NCBI GenBank assembly: GCA_946183755.1
Contig: CAMHCZ010000077.1
Coordinates: forward strand, 1-8,732
Length of the DNA: 8,732 nt
Source: an uncultured bacterium
GTDB taxonomy: Bacteria; Bacteroidota; Bacteroidia; Bacteroidales; Paludibacteraceae
Direction of reading: 5' to 3'
This document shows, one piece after another, positions 1-7,946 of the stretch (position 1 is the first letter of the stretch; the number at the start of each line of letters is the position of its first letter). The translations under genes and the position numbers were made by a program. The notes below the pieces were generated by a model. The model had not been told where the DNA came from. It ran no database searches and worked only from the letters and a program-made list of their open reading frames with translations.

Positions 1-565
1 AAACGGCATGAGTGTGAAGCTGCTTTTCGAACAGCTCAAGGACATAAGAAAAGTGACTGACATTCCGCTCGTGCTCATGGGTTATGTGAACCCGATAATT
101 CACTTCGGATTCGAGAACTTCTGCCAGAAGGCGCAGGAGGTCGGCATTGACGGATTTATAATCCCGGACTTGCCGATGCTCGAGTATCAGAAGGAATTCA
201 AGCCTGTTTCCGACAAATACGGAATCGAGAACGTTTTCCTCATAACTCCAGAAACATCGGCTGAGCGCATCAGAGTAGTGGACGAGAATACGAACGCGTT
301 CATCTACATGGTGTCCAGCGCCAGCACTACGGGCGTGCAAAAGTCGTTTGAGGGCGCAAAGGAGGAGTATTTCAACCGCATCAAGTCGATGAACTTGAAG
401 AATCCTGCGATGATAGGCTTCGGCATCTCCAACAAGCAGACTTTCGAGAGCGCTTGCAAATACTCGTCGGGAGCGATTATCGGCAGCGCGTTCATCAAGT
501 CGCTGGACGAGACATCGTCAGTTTCGGACGCTGTGGACTTGCTGCTGAAAAGGCTTAAAGAGTAA
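1..565 (+). CDS. trpA: Tryptophan synthase alpha chain, 5'-truncated by window edge
   Basis: The alpha subunit cleaves indole-3-glycerol phosphate to indole and glyceraldehyde 3-phosphate and passes indole to TrpB, in the last step of cytoplasmic tryptophan synthesis. The frame is open from base 2 (Asn-Gly before the first visible Met at base 8), so this Met is internal. About 187 residues are present and roughly 70-80 N-terminal residues, including the catalytic Glu and Asp, lie outside. Counting from the Met at base 8, visible family motifs are GYVNP (25-29), IIPDLP (51-56), the YMVSSASTTG loop (100-109), GFGIS (137-141) and SGAIIGSAF (154-162); the last two form the phosphate-binding site. 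The gene ends in TAA and is followed at once by a terminator, as expected for the final gene of a trp operon. I see no frameshift or lost motif. The family call is secure; only the missing N-terminus is unseen. Confidence 0.96.
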   Translation, partial: NGMSVKLLFEQLKDIRKVTDIPLVLMGYVNPIIHFGFENFCQKAQEVGIDGFIIPDLPMLEYQKEFKPVSDKYGIENVFLITPETSAERIRVVDENTNAFIYMVSSASTTGVQKSFEGAKEEYFNRIKSMNLKNPAMIGFGISNKQTFESACKYSSGAIIGSAFIKSLDETSSVSDAVDLLLKRLKE

Positions 566-580
566 TCCAAAGACCGAAAC

Positions 581-613
581 AAAAAACGCTGTTCATTTTG
601 AACAGCGTTTTTT
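581..613. terminator. Bidirectional Rho-independent terminator
   Basis: A perfect inverted repeat pairs 581-595 with 599-613 around a 3-nt TTT loop. The core is CGCTGTTCA / TGAACAGCG, flanked by six A on the left and six T on the right. The A tract becomes a U tract on the minus-strand transcript, so it can stop transcription from either side. It lies 15 nt after the trpA stop codon and 18 nt beyond the stop of the convergent DUF4861 gene, exactly where two converging units need to end. Confidence 0.93.
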
Positions 614-631
614 GTTTTATGCAGTGTCTTT

Positions 632-1882
632 TTATTTTGTGCTGAATGTCACTGAGACTGGAGCGAGCACGTTCTTTTTCCACTGCTTTGTGTAGTTGAA
701 GTACTCGTCCGGAGTCTTGAATCCGTTCTGCTCTTTAAGCCAGAAAGCCTGGAAGAAGTATCTGATGCTGTTGTTCTCGTCCGGCTTCATGATAATCAGC
801 TGGTTGAGCGGGTCCTCCTTGATGCCGTCGCTGTATTCAGGCGCGATGGCAACAGCCATTCCTACTGTCTCTTTGTTCGGGTGCTTCACGGTGTCTTTCT
901 GCGCGAAGCCCTTGCCCCACATAGCCACGAGGTTGTTCTCGTCCGACGAGAAGCGCATTTCCTCAGGGAACTTTTGCACGCCGCTGCAGAACGACATCTC
1001 CTTCGCATTGCCCGACAGGAACACATCCACCTGCACGTCTCTGTGGCGCGCGTACTGAGTGTATCTTATCTTGGCGTTGATTTTCTGTCCTTGATATTCC
1101 CAATCGTTGAGCTCCAGTTCCATTATGTTTCTCAGATGGCCTTTTGACACGATTCTTTGTGTGCGCTTGCCGAACGCTTCAGTGTGAGTGGCCTCGCTTC
1201 CGCTCCATCCTTTGAATGTGCCTACGCCCACGCTGTTGCCAACAAGCAAGATGTCGTCGCCGTAACCTTCGCTCAGCTGCTTATTGGTTGTGTGCCACTG
1301 TGTTATAGGTATTTCCAAACGGCTTTTCACCTTGCCGTAAACGTCGATTGTCTGCTTGTTGTTGAAATAGACTCTGTAGGCCACAGGTCCGCTCTCGAAC
1401 ACCATTCCGTGCAGATAGACCTTGTTGTACATGTCGTCCTTGTCCGACGAGATGGCAGTGTCGGGTCTTGTGGTCTCGGTGTTGTCGGCGTTCTTGGTGC
1501 GGTGCATCAGCACGGAGTAAACCTCCTGCTCGTAGTTCTTCACATTGTAGCTTGTCGGCACGATTCTCGCCATGACTCTTTGCTTCTGTCCGGCTTTGAG
1601 GTTGAGCATGAATGCCACTTCGTCTTTCTTGCCGTCGCCGTCGGTGTCGTCAAACTGTGTGTTTATCTCCTTGTCGTTGATGAAAAGGCAGATTCTCTGG
1701 TTTGTGTAGTGCTTGAGTTTCGATGTTATGCTGTCGATTTTGACAACGACAGGCACGTCCGTTCTTGCGAAGTCGGCTTTGTTCTCCACGTCGATGTAAA
1801 CAAAACTTCCTGGGTTGTACTTCGGAGCGCCGAAGCACAATGCCGAAATAAATAACGCTGCAGTTAAAAGCTTGATTTTCAT
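632..1882 (-). CDS. DUF4861 family secreted protein of a pectin-degradation operon
   Basis: This 416-residue protein resembles the DUF4861 family, whose biochemical role I do not know to be established. Residues 1-19 look like a Sec signal peptide ending near FGA. Cys16 follows Leu, so this is no lipobox, and a soluble periplasmic protein is expected. An acidic loop at D79-x-D81-x-D83-G84-x-x-D87-E88 resembles a calcium-binding loop and is a recognisable feature of the family. The rest (about 130-400) is rich in beta-strand-like and aromatic segments, suggesting a carbohydrate-active beta-sandwich fold, which is inference. It starts 3 nt after the GH28 stop and is the last gene before the terminator. 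Members commonly sit beside GH105, GH28 and CE12 genes, so a role on galacturonan or rhamnogalacturonan fragments is likely. It could be an uncharacterised hydrolase, lyase or esterase, or a binding protein. Confidence 0.85.
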   Translation of the reverse strand: MKIKLLTAALFISALCFGAPKYNPGSFVYIDVENKADFARTDVPVVVKIDSITSKLKHYTNQRICLFINDKEINTQFDDTDGDGKKDEVAFMLNLKAGQKQRVMARIVPTSYNVKNYEQEVYSVLMHRTKNADNTETTRPDTAISSDKDDMYNKVYLHGMVFESGPVAYRVYFNNKQTIDVYGKVKSRLEIPITQWHTTNKQLSEGYGDDILLVGNSVGVGTFKGWSGSEATHTEAFGKRTQRIVSKGHLRNIMELELNDWEYQGQKINAKIRYTQYARHRDVQVDVFLSGNAKEMSFCSGVQKFPEEMRFSSDENNLVAMWGKGFAQKDTVKHPNKETVGMAVAIAPEYSDGIKEDPLNQLIIMKPDENNSIRYFFQAFWLKEQNGFKTPDEYFNYTKQWKKNVLAPVSVTFSTK

Positions 1883-1885
1883 ATT

Positions 1886-3466
1886 CTAATGTTCTATGTT
1901 TCTTGTGGTTATGTTCTGGCATCCGCTTTTTTCGACATTGTTTATGTCGCTCTGCGATGACTTGATGTTGTCGAATGTCGAGTCTTTCACTCTTGTCAGT
2001 TTCAGCATTGCGCCTTTCTTGCAATTGATGTCGGCGTTGGTCATCGTGATGTTCGCTGCATCAACCATCTCTGCTCCGTTGTCGCTTGTTATGTTTATGT
2101 TTTCAAGCGAGACTTCTGTGATGTTCTTCTCTGGCAGTCCGTTGAAGAACATCGCTTTCTTGGCTCCGTTGCAGTTTATGTTCTTTATGTATATGCTCTT
2201 GAATTCCGGTGTTGTTATGTCGGCTGGCACATTGCCTTTGTCGGTCACGTTCTTGTTGCCGTAGAACAGGTCGAAGAGTATAGCTTCGCCCTTTATGTCT
2301 ATCATGTTCACTTTGTCGATGAACACATTCTCCACAACGCCGCCTCTTCCTCGCTTGCTCTTGAAGCGGAGCCCGACGTCAGTGCCCATGAACAGGCAGT
2401 CCTTGACGTACATGTTCTTCGCGCCGCCCGACATCTCGCTGCCCACGACGAATCCGCCATGACCGTGCAGCACGGTGCAGTTCTTCACCACGATGTTCTT
2501 GCAAGGCTTGTTCCTCTTTCTTCCGTCCTCGTCTTTGCCGGACTTTATGCAGATGGCGTCGTCGCCAGCATCGAATGTGCTGTTGTAAACTATGGCGTTC
2601 TGGCACGACTCAAGGTCGAGCGCGTCGCCGTTCTGTGCGTACCATGGGTTTCTCACAGTGATATTGCTTATCCTTATGTTCTTGCACATGAGCGGATGCA
2701 GACACCACGAAGGCGAGTTCTGAAACATCACTCCGTCCAGAACGATGTTCTTGCAGTTCTTGAATCCCAGCAGTGTAGGGCGCAGGAAGTCTCTGATGTT
2801 TTCCCATGTGCTGTCGTTGTCCACGATCGGGATGTTCTGGTCCTCTGCCATTCTTTTTCCGTCGAGATAGCTTTGAGATGGATACCACTGCTCGTCCTCC
2901 ACGATGCCGCCTTTCTTCACGAGCTTGTTCCACTCATACGGCGCCATCTTCCTCTTTTTCACGGCTCTCCACACATCTCCGTTGCCGTCGATGACTCCTT
3001 CGCCTGTTATGGCTATGTTCTCGAGGCTGTCGCCTGAGATTTGCGAGACGCATCTTCTCGTGTTCAGTCCTTCGAATGTCGATGGGGCAATCTTGTACTG
3101 CTTCTTGTCTTTTGTGAAGAATATCAGTGCGCCTTTTTCGAGATGCAGGTCTATGTTGCTTCTCATGACGATAGGGCCTGTCAGCCAGATGCCTTGTGGC
3201 ACAATGACGTGTCCGCCGCCCTTGCCCGCTATGGAGTCAATCGCCTTGCGGAAAGCTTCGGTGTTGTCGTGTATGCCGTCGCCCACGGCTCCGCAGTCAC
3301 TGATGCTCAGCGTGTTGTTCTTGAATTTTATCTCAGGAACGGCTTCCATGTAGAACGGAACTCCGCTATAAATGTCCTTTGGCGTCTTGTCTATCTTCAC
3401 CTTGGCTGCGTACGACGCAACCGCGCATAAAGAGAGCAAGGAAATTGCAAAAAAACGTTTTCTCAT
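1886..3466 (-). CDS. GH28 family polygalacturonase / rhamnogalacturonan hydrolase
   Basis: GH28 enzymes hydrolyse alpha-1,4-galacturonic acid linkages in homogalacturonan, or galacturonosyl-rhamnose linkages in rhamnogalacturonan, on a right-handed beta-helix. From the start chosen here the protein has 526 residues: a signal peptide (about 1-21, MRKRFFAISLL... to SYAA) and then a pectate-lyase-like N-terminal motif (CGAVGDGIHDNT, about 58-69). The GH28 active-site set follows in order: N279-G-D281, the Asp pair D302-D303 in DAGDDAICIKSG, GHG at 335-337 and R367-F-K369. All key residues are present. The reading frame extends 13 codons further upstream to 3505, but that start would bury the signal peptide and overlap GH43 by 40 nt. 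Starting at 3466 gives a TAATG junction with the GH43 stop, implying translational coupling. Substrate (polygalacturonate, RG-I, or exo versus endo action) cannot be read from sequence; context favours rhamnogalacturonan. The charged insert at about 167-222 is longer than in minimal GH28 enzymes. Confidence 0.94.
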   Translation of the reverse strand: MRKRFFAISLLSLCAVASYAAKVKIDKTPKDIYSGVPFYMEAVPEIKFKNNTLSISDCGAVGDGIHDNTEAFRKAIDSIAGKGGGHVIVPQGIWLTGPIVMRSNIDLHLEKGALIFFTKDKKQYKIAPSTFEGLNTRRCVSQISGDSLENIAITGEGVIDGNGDVWRAVKKRKMAPYEWNKLVKKGGIVEDEQWYPSQSYLDGKRMAEDQNIPIVDNDSTWENIRDFLRPTLLGFKNCKNIVLDGVMFQNSPSWCLHPLMCKNIRISNITVRNPWYAQNGDALDLESCQNAIVYNSTFDAGDDAICIKSGKDEDGRKRNKPCKNIVVKNCTVLHGHGGFVVGSEMSGGAKNMYVKDCLFMGTDVGLRFKSKRGRGGVVENVFIDKVNMIDIKGEAILFDLFYGNKNVTDKGNVPADITTPEFKSIYIKNINCNGAKKAMFFNGLPEKNITEVSLENINITSDNGAEMVDAANITMTNADINCKKGAMLKLTRVKDSTFDNIKSSQSDINNVEKSGCQNITTRNIEH

Positions 3467-5115
3467 TATTTGTTGTTTAAGTCTGGTTTTGTGTATCTTA
3501 TCCAATCTATGTCCATGTATCCGCCATCGTTGCTCTTCTTAGGTCTGGAAGCTATGTAGCCGATTTTCGCACCAATCCAGCGTCCTTCCTTTGCTTTGAA
3601 TTTTGTTCCGATAGCCTTGAATGTCGCGCCATCGTCAGTGCTGTAGCTGAAATTGCAGTACTGGCCGTCGGTCATCGTCATTCTTATCACGACATCGCGA
3701 CTTGGCAGCAAATTGACATCAACTGCGGTTTCTATGCCTTTTTTTCTTGCGTCAATGCAGGTGTTCTGGCTTATTTTCAGTCCTTCGGCTGTGTTCTCGA
3801 TGCAGATCATGGAGTAGTCTTCGCCCATAATTCCGAAAAGGAATTTCTCCCCAGTGTATCTTTTGTCGGGATATACCGACAGTCGGGTAGTGACTGTGAA
3901 GTCCTTTGCTGGGGTTTTCTGTCCGAGAAAACTGTTGACGTTGAAAAGGTTGTGCGATGCCTCGTCATATTGCGAAAAAAGTCGAAGCACTCCGTTCTTT
4001 TTGTCTGCAAATGGCCATGTCGGACCAGGGTTTCCCATCCATTGCCACTGCAGGCCGATTTTGTTGTCAGAGAACTCGTCGTCATCGACTGGTGTTGTTA
4101 TCGCTGTTTTTGGGGCCTTTGGCTTAGTGTATGTCATGACAGGCTCGCCACAGCCGTCGCCGTCGTCATCGTTGCCAATGACAGGCCAGTCGTTTACCCA
4201 TTTCATTGGCTCGAGGTGAATGATTCTGCCGCATGTGCCGACATCCTGGAAATGGATAAACCAGTTTTCTCCTTTCTTTGTTTCCACCCATGCTCCCTGA
4301 TGAGGACCGTTGATGCTGGTCTTGCCCTGATGCAAAACTATTTTCTCTTCGTATGGTCCCCAGATGTCCTTGCTTCTCAGTACGAGTTGCCAGCCTGTAG
4401 CCACGCCGCCGGCTGGTGCGAAAATGTAGTAGTAGCCGTTGCGCTTGTACATCTTTGTGCCTTCTATCGTCGGCTGTGATGTGTGTCCGTCATAGATTAT
4501 GCGCGTGTCGCCGACAGTTGCGTCTCCTTCCTTGTTCATCCGAAGGAGTCCCAGGATGCTCTTTACTCCGGCTCTTGAGCCAGCGTACCCGTGTGAGAGA
4601 TAGACATCGCCGTTGTCGTCCCAGAAAGGGCAACAGTCTATGAGTCCCTTTATTTCCTTGACGCAAACAGGTTTCGACCATTCGCCTCTTGGGTCTTTCG
4701 CCTTCACCATGAAGAAACCTCGGTCGGGGTCGCCCCAGTAAATGCGGAACTCTCCGTCGTGGTATCTTATCGCAGGAGCCCAGACGCCGTTGCCGCGCTG
4801 AGGTTTAGAGAAATCCTCCTCTTGCGGATGGCGTTTGAGTGCGTAATTGACAAGCTCCCAGTTGACTAAGTCGGTGGAGTGGAGTATAGGCAATCCTGGC
4901 ACGCAGTCGAAACTCGACGCAGTCATGTAGAAGTCTTTGCCCACTCGGCAGACGTCCGGGTCGGAATAGTCTGCATAAAGAATAGGATTTTTATATGTTC
5001 CGTCGCCATTGTCTGCCACCCAGACTTTAGAAACGAATTTTTTTGTTTTAATTGTTTTTGCAATTGCTGTTTGGAATAGTAGTAATGAGGCAATTGCTAT
5101 TGCTATATGTCTCAT
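3466..5115 (-). CDS. GH43 family glycosidase with C-terminal beta-sandwich domain
   Basis: GH43 enzymes are inverting beta-xylosidases, alpha-L-arabinofuranosidases or exo-galactanases acting on side chains. This 549-residue protein has a Sec signal peptide (1-19, ending AIA). A five-bladed propeller covers about 40-330 and a concanavalin-like domain about 345-545, the layout seen in many GH43 xylosidases and arabinosidases. The catalytic triad is visible: base D52 in YSDPDV, pKa-modulating D160 in GLIDCCPFWDD, and acid E218 in PTIEGTKMY. H272 in GPHQGAW fits the usual metal-site histidine. No lipobox is present, so a soluble periplasmic enzyme is expected. Its start overlaps the CE12 stop as ATGA and its stop overlaps the GH28 start as TAATG. 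In a pectin operon it most plausibly removes arabinose, xylose or galactose decorations from RG-I; the exact sugar and the GH43 subfamily are not decided by what I can see. Confidence 0.94.
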   Translation of the reverse strand: MRHIAIAIASLLLFQTAIAKTIKTKKFVSKVWVADNGDGTYKNPILYADYSDPDVCRVGKDFYMTASSFDCVPGLPILHSTDLVNWELVNYALKRHPQEEDFSKPQRGNGVWAPAIRYHDGEFRIYWGDPDRGFFMVKAKDPRGEWSKPVCVKEIKGLIDCCPFWDDNGDVYLSHGYAGSRAGVKSILGLLRMNKEGDATVGDTRIIYDGHTSQPTIEGTKMYKRNGYYYIFAPAGGVATGWQLVLRSKDIWGPYEEKIVLHQGKTSINGPHQGAWVETKKGENWFIHFQDVGTCGRIIHLEPMKWVNDWPVIGNDDDGDGCGEPVMTYTKPKAPKTAITTPVDDDEFSDNKIGLQWQWMGNPGPTWPFADKKNGVLRLFSQYDEASHNLFNVNSFLGQKTPAKDFTVTTRLSVYPDKRYTGEKFLFGIMGEDYSMICIENTAEGLKISQNTCIDARKKGIETAVDVNLLPSRDVVIRMTMTDGQYCNFSYSTDDGATFKAIGTKFKAKEGRWIGAKIGYIASRPKKSNDGGYMDIDWIRYTKPDLNNK

Positions 5116-5975
5116 TTTGCCTGCTTTTCTCCTTCGTCAAGGTTGTTGTTGGTGTTGCTTTTCAGCGTTTCTATCTCCTTGATTTTTGTTGTATATGTCA
5201 GTTTTATCTCTCCGTTGTTCAGGTTTTTGACAAGCGGTTTGAGTTCTTTGTGTTGCTTGCTCACTTCCTTCAACTCTTCTATGAACAGGTTGCCGATGGC
5301 CAGCGCGCCTTCTGGTCTGAGGTGCGTGTTGTCCTCTTTGCCGTCAGGGTGCTTCTTGCATTCGCCTGGCTTTACGTGCAGGAAGTATTTTATCGAGCCT
5401 TCTGTTCCTGCTGCTATCAAGAAGTCCATGCTCGAGTGCTGCATGTCTATCAGTATCACGTTTTTCTCCTTTGCCACGGCTCTCACTAAGTTAGGGTAGT
5501 TGCCGTGCTGGTCCACGAAGTTGTCGTTCTTGTCGAACTTGCGTCTCTCTATCGGTGTGCAGAGTATCGGTGTCGCTCCTTTGGCTCTCACGTCGCTCAC
5601 CATTTTCTCGAGGTTCGCTTTGTATTGCTCTGGAGTGGTGTATCTGTCGGCTTTCTTCTTGCTTTGGTCGTTATGTCCGAATTGTATTATCACAAAATCT
5701 CCCTTGCTCACACGACCGATGAGGAAATCCCATCTGCCCTCGCTTATGAATGTGCGTGTGCTGCGTCCGTTTCTTGCATGGTTTTCGATTATCACGTTGT
5801 CATTGAAATATGACGGCAAAGTCTGTCCCCATCCGGTTTCTGGATAGGCTATCTCCTCCTTGTCCGCCATTGTCGAATCGCCGGCGAGGAATATTTTTAC
5901 CGATTTCTGCTTCGACGCAGTGAATGCCACTAATGCGACTACTGCTGTCGCAAGTATTATGATCTTGTTTCTCAT
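5112..5975 (-). CDS. SGNH/GDSL hydrolase, rhamnogalacturonan acetylesterase type (CE12)
   Basis: Probably removes acetyl esters from galacturonic acid in rhamnogalacturonan so that backbone enzymes can act. The 287-residue protein has a signal peptide (1-20, ending AFTA) and the SGNH blocks in order: block I AGDST with nucleophile S34, block II HARNGRS with G70, block III FGHND with N102, and block V DNTHL with D215 and H218. The spacing and the NGRST and QFGHNDQ wording match the rhamnogalacturonan acetylesterase branch rather than lipases. After about residue 245 there is a roughly 40-residue Lys/Asn/Glu-rich tail beyond the usual end of the fold. The start lies 12 nt after the GH105 stop, and the stop overlaps the GH43 start as ATGA. 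Acetyl-xylan or another acetylated pectin could also be the substrate, but the neighbours favour RG-I. Confidence 0.93.
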   Translation of the reverse strand: MRNKIIILATAVVALVAFTASKQKSVKIFLAGDSTMADKEEIAYPETGWGQTLPSYFNDNVIIENHARNGRSTRTFISEGRWDFLIGRVSKGDFVIIQFGHNDQSKKKADRYTTPEQYKANLEKMVSDVRAKGATPILCTPIERRKFDKNDNFVDQHGNYPNLVRAVAKEKNVILIDMQHSSMDFLIAAGTEGSIKYFLHVKPGECKKHPDGKEDNTHLRPEGALAIGNLFIEELKEVSKQHKELKPLVKNLNNGEIKLTYTTKIKEIETLKSNTNNNLDEGEKQAK

Positions 5976-5987
5976 GTTTTTGTGTCT

Positions 5988-7178
5988 TTATAGTTTGCTT
6001 AATTCAAGAGCGGCAAGGATGAACGGACCTACGACTTTCGGGTCGTCGTTTCTCTGCTTCTCGCCGATGTAGTATTCGTACGTTCCGCTTCTGTAAGGCG
6101 TTCCGCCCAGTCCAGCCACGCCGCACGCCTTGGTTATGCTTGTTGTGCCGTCGGCGTTGGTTATCGTCGCGCTCTTTGTGAACTTGTCGAATGATTCCTT
6201 GGCTATCGTCTTGAACTCCTTAGGCAGATAGCCTTTTCTCGCGCCCTTGGCGAATGCGTAGATGAACATTATCGAGCATGACGACTCCAGATAGTTGCCT
6301 TCTCTTCCTGGGAAGTTTGGCACCTGATACCACAGTCCGCTTTCCTTGTCCTGATACTTCAGCAGGGCGTTGGACAGTCTGTTCAGGTTTGCGATTATCG
6401 TCTTGCGCGAAGGGTGGCTCTTAGGCAGGTAGTCCAGCACATCGACCATCGCCATCATATACCATCCCATGCTTCTGCCCCAGAAGTTAGGGGAGTGACC
6501 GGTCACTTTGTCGGTCCAAGGCTGCTGTCTTGCGTCGTCGTAGGCATGCCAGTTCAGTCCGGTAGCCTTGTCTAATGTCAGGCTGTCTGCCAGCACGAAC
6601 TGCTTTGCCACGTCATCGAATTTCGCCTTGTCCTCGTTGCATCTCTTTATGAACTGCGCATAGAACGGTGCGCCCATGTACAGACCGTCGAGCCATACCT
6701 GCTCTGGGTAGATTTTCTTGTGCCAGAATACGCCGCACTTCATTCTCGGATGCGTGTCCAGCTGCTTTCTGAGCAGGCAGATGGCCTTCATAAGCTTCTC
6801 CTCTTTGGTTATGTCGTAGAGGGCGAAGAGAAACTTTCCGCCGTTCACTCTGTCTATGTTGTAAGTCTCAAGTTTGTAAGTTTCTATGCTTCCGTCCTCT
6901 TTCACGAAGAAGTCCTTGAATTCCGTCACATAGTTCAGATACGCGGTGTCCTTCGTTGTTTTATACATCTCGGTTATGGCGAGCGCCACGAGTCCCTGCG
7001 TGTAGTCCCATTTCGGCTTCTTCACGAAGTCGGCTCTCCATAGTTCCGGGTTATGCTTCATCTCCGACTGTGCCACTTTCTCTGCCCAGTCGATGTATTT
7101 GTTGTCCTTCTTTGCGCTTGCTGTCAGTGAAACCGTAGCACATATTGCTAATGCGGCGATTGTGGTTGCGAGTCTCAT
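5988..7178 (-). CDS. GH105 unsaturated rhamnogalacturonyl hydrolase (YteR-like)
   Basis: GH105 enzymes hydrate and release the 4,5-unsaturated uronic acid from the non-reducing end of oligosaccharides made by pectin or rhamnogalacturonan lyases. This 396-residue protein, a normal family length, has a signal peptide (1-22, ending ASA). An (alpha/alpha)6 barrel follows, with motifs KWDYTQGL (56-63), YNIDR (106-110, D109), VWLDGLYMGAPF (161-172, D164) and NFWGRSMGWY (231-240). D109 and D164 correspond to the two essential Asp residues of YteR. It is the first enzyme gene of the five-gene run and lies 39 nt after the SIMPL gene stop. Its presence implies that a lyase acts upstream, although none is encoded in the window. 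GH88 is the nearest alternative; the GLYMGAPF and GRSMGWY wording fits GH105 better. Confidence 0.95.
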   Translation of the reverse strand: MRLATTIAALAICATVSLTASAKKDNKYIDWAEKVAQSEMKHNPELWRADFVKKPKWDYTQGLVALAITEMYKTTKDTAYLNYVTEFKDFFVKEDGSIETYKLETYNIDRVNGGKFLFALYDITKEEKLMKAICLLRKQLDTHPRMKCGVFWHKKIYPEQVWLDGLYMGAPFYAQFIKRCNEDKAKFDDVAKQFVLADSLTLDKATGLNWHAYDDARQQPWTDKVTGHSPNFWGRSMGWYMMAMVDVLDYLPKSHPSRKTIIANLNRLSNALLKYQDKESGLWYQVPNFPGREGNYLESSCSIMFIYAFAKGARKGYLPKEFKTIAKESFDKFTKSATITNADGTTSITKACGVAGLGGTPYRSGTYEYYIGEKQRNDDPKVVGPFILAALELSKL

Positions 7179-7217
7179 TTTCTTGTCTTTTGGTTTAATT
7201 GCTTTGTTTATATCTGT

Positions 7218-7916
7218 TTAGTCTAATTCATACTCTACGCTTGTCACCACTCTTATCGACTTGATTTGTGGTGTGTACTGGTCGCGCGACTCTATCGAGA
7301 ACTGTCCTTGGTTTGAGTTCACGATTTTGCCTATCTTGCTGTCGGACTTCTCGGCGAACACCTCGGCCGCCTTTCTCGCGTTCTCGGTCGATTCCTGCAG
7401 CATGCTCACTTTTATGTCGTTCAGCTTTGTGTATGTGAATTGCACGTTGTTATCCCAATCGTTGTTGCCTTTTATGGCGATGCCTTTCTTCATCAGTTCC
7501 GAGTTCTGTCCCATCAGCTTGCACACGAGGTCAACCTTGTCGGTCGATACAGTCACCACTGATGTCACCACATATCTGTATGTCGCGTTGCTGTTGTAGC
7601 TGTACGATGTGTTGTCGTTGATTTTAGTCTGTCCTATGGCTATCTCGTTCTTGTCTATGCCGTTGCTTTCGAGATATTCGATAATGCTCTTGTTCTTGTT
7701 TTCGATGGACGAGTAGATGTCGGCGAGGTCGTTGCCGTTCTCGTCATATACGATAGGCCAAATCACGTGGTCAGCCATCACTTCTTTCTCCGACAGTCCT
7801 TTCACGGAAACTGTTCTTTTGCTGTTCATATCAGTGAGGCCTTTCATTATAGCCAATCCTCCGCAGACTATTCCGCAAGCGAGAATGGCTGATGCAATAA
7901 TAGACTTGCTTTCCAT
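7218..7916 (-). CDS. SIMPL-domain (DUF541) membrane-anchored protein
   Basis: The 232-residue protein belongs to the SIMPL/DUF541 family (COG2859 type), periplasmic or membrane proteins of unclear biochemical function; some relatives are linked to stress or envelope phenotypes. A single N-terminal hydrophobic helix (about 5-24) has no lipobox, so it looks like an uncleaved inner-membrane anchor. The family opening RTVSVKGLSEKEV (about 34-46) follows, then alternating strands and helices to a C-terminal IRVVTSVEYEL strand. The frame continues upstream to an ATG at 7947-7949, but that ATG lies inside the predicted -7 promoter element, so the ATG at 7914-7916 is chosen. It is co-directional with the pectin operon and 39 nt before GH105 with no terminator seen, so read-through is plausible. 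Nothing in the protein points to carbohydrate work; it may simply be a neighbour sharing the promoter. Confidence 0.88.
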   Translation of the reverse strand: MESKSIIASAILACGIVCGGLAIMKGLTDMNSKRTVSVKGLSEKEVMADHVIWPIVYDENGNDLADIYSSIENKNKSIIEYLESNGIDKNEIAIGQTKINDNTSYSYNSNATYRYVVTSVVTVSTDKVDLVCKLMGQNSELMKKGIAIKGNNDWDNNVQFTYTKLNDIKVSMLQESTENARKAAEVFAEKSDSKIGKIVNSNQGQFSIESRDQYTPQIKSIRVVTSVEYELD

Positions 7917-7946
7917 AGTGTTTAGATTTTTAGTGTTAGTATTATG

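Noticed and set aside
1157..1855. 232-codon plus-strand open frame opposite the DUF4861 gene
   Set aside because: It lies fully antisense to a well-supported gene, has no recognisable domain, and is rich in Val, Cys and His as expected for the complement of a real coding frame.
2459..3430. Several plus-strand open frames of 100-190 codons opposite the GH28 gene
   Set aside because: All are antisense shadows of the GH28 frame, which carries a full set of active-site motifs. They have atypical composition and no start context.
3952..4479. 175-codon plus-strand open frame opposite GH43
   Set aside because: Antisense to the catalytic domain of GH43, with no domain or signal that would support it.
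5052..5499. Plus-strand hydrophobic open frames opposite the CE12 gene, resembling membrane proteins
   Set aside because: The hydrophobicity comes from reading the complement of Lys/Glu-rich coding sequence. The SGNH motifs on the minus strand settle which frame is real.
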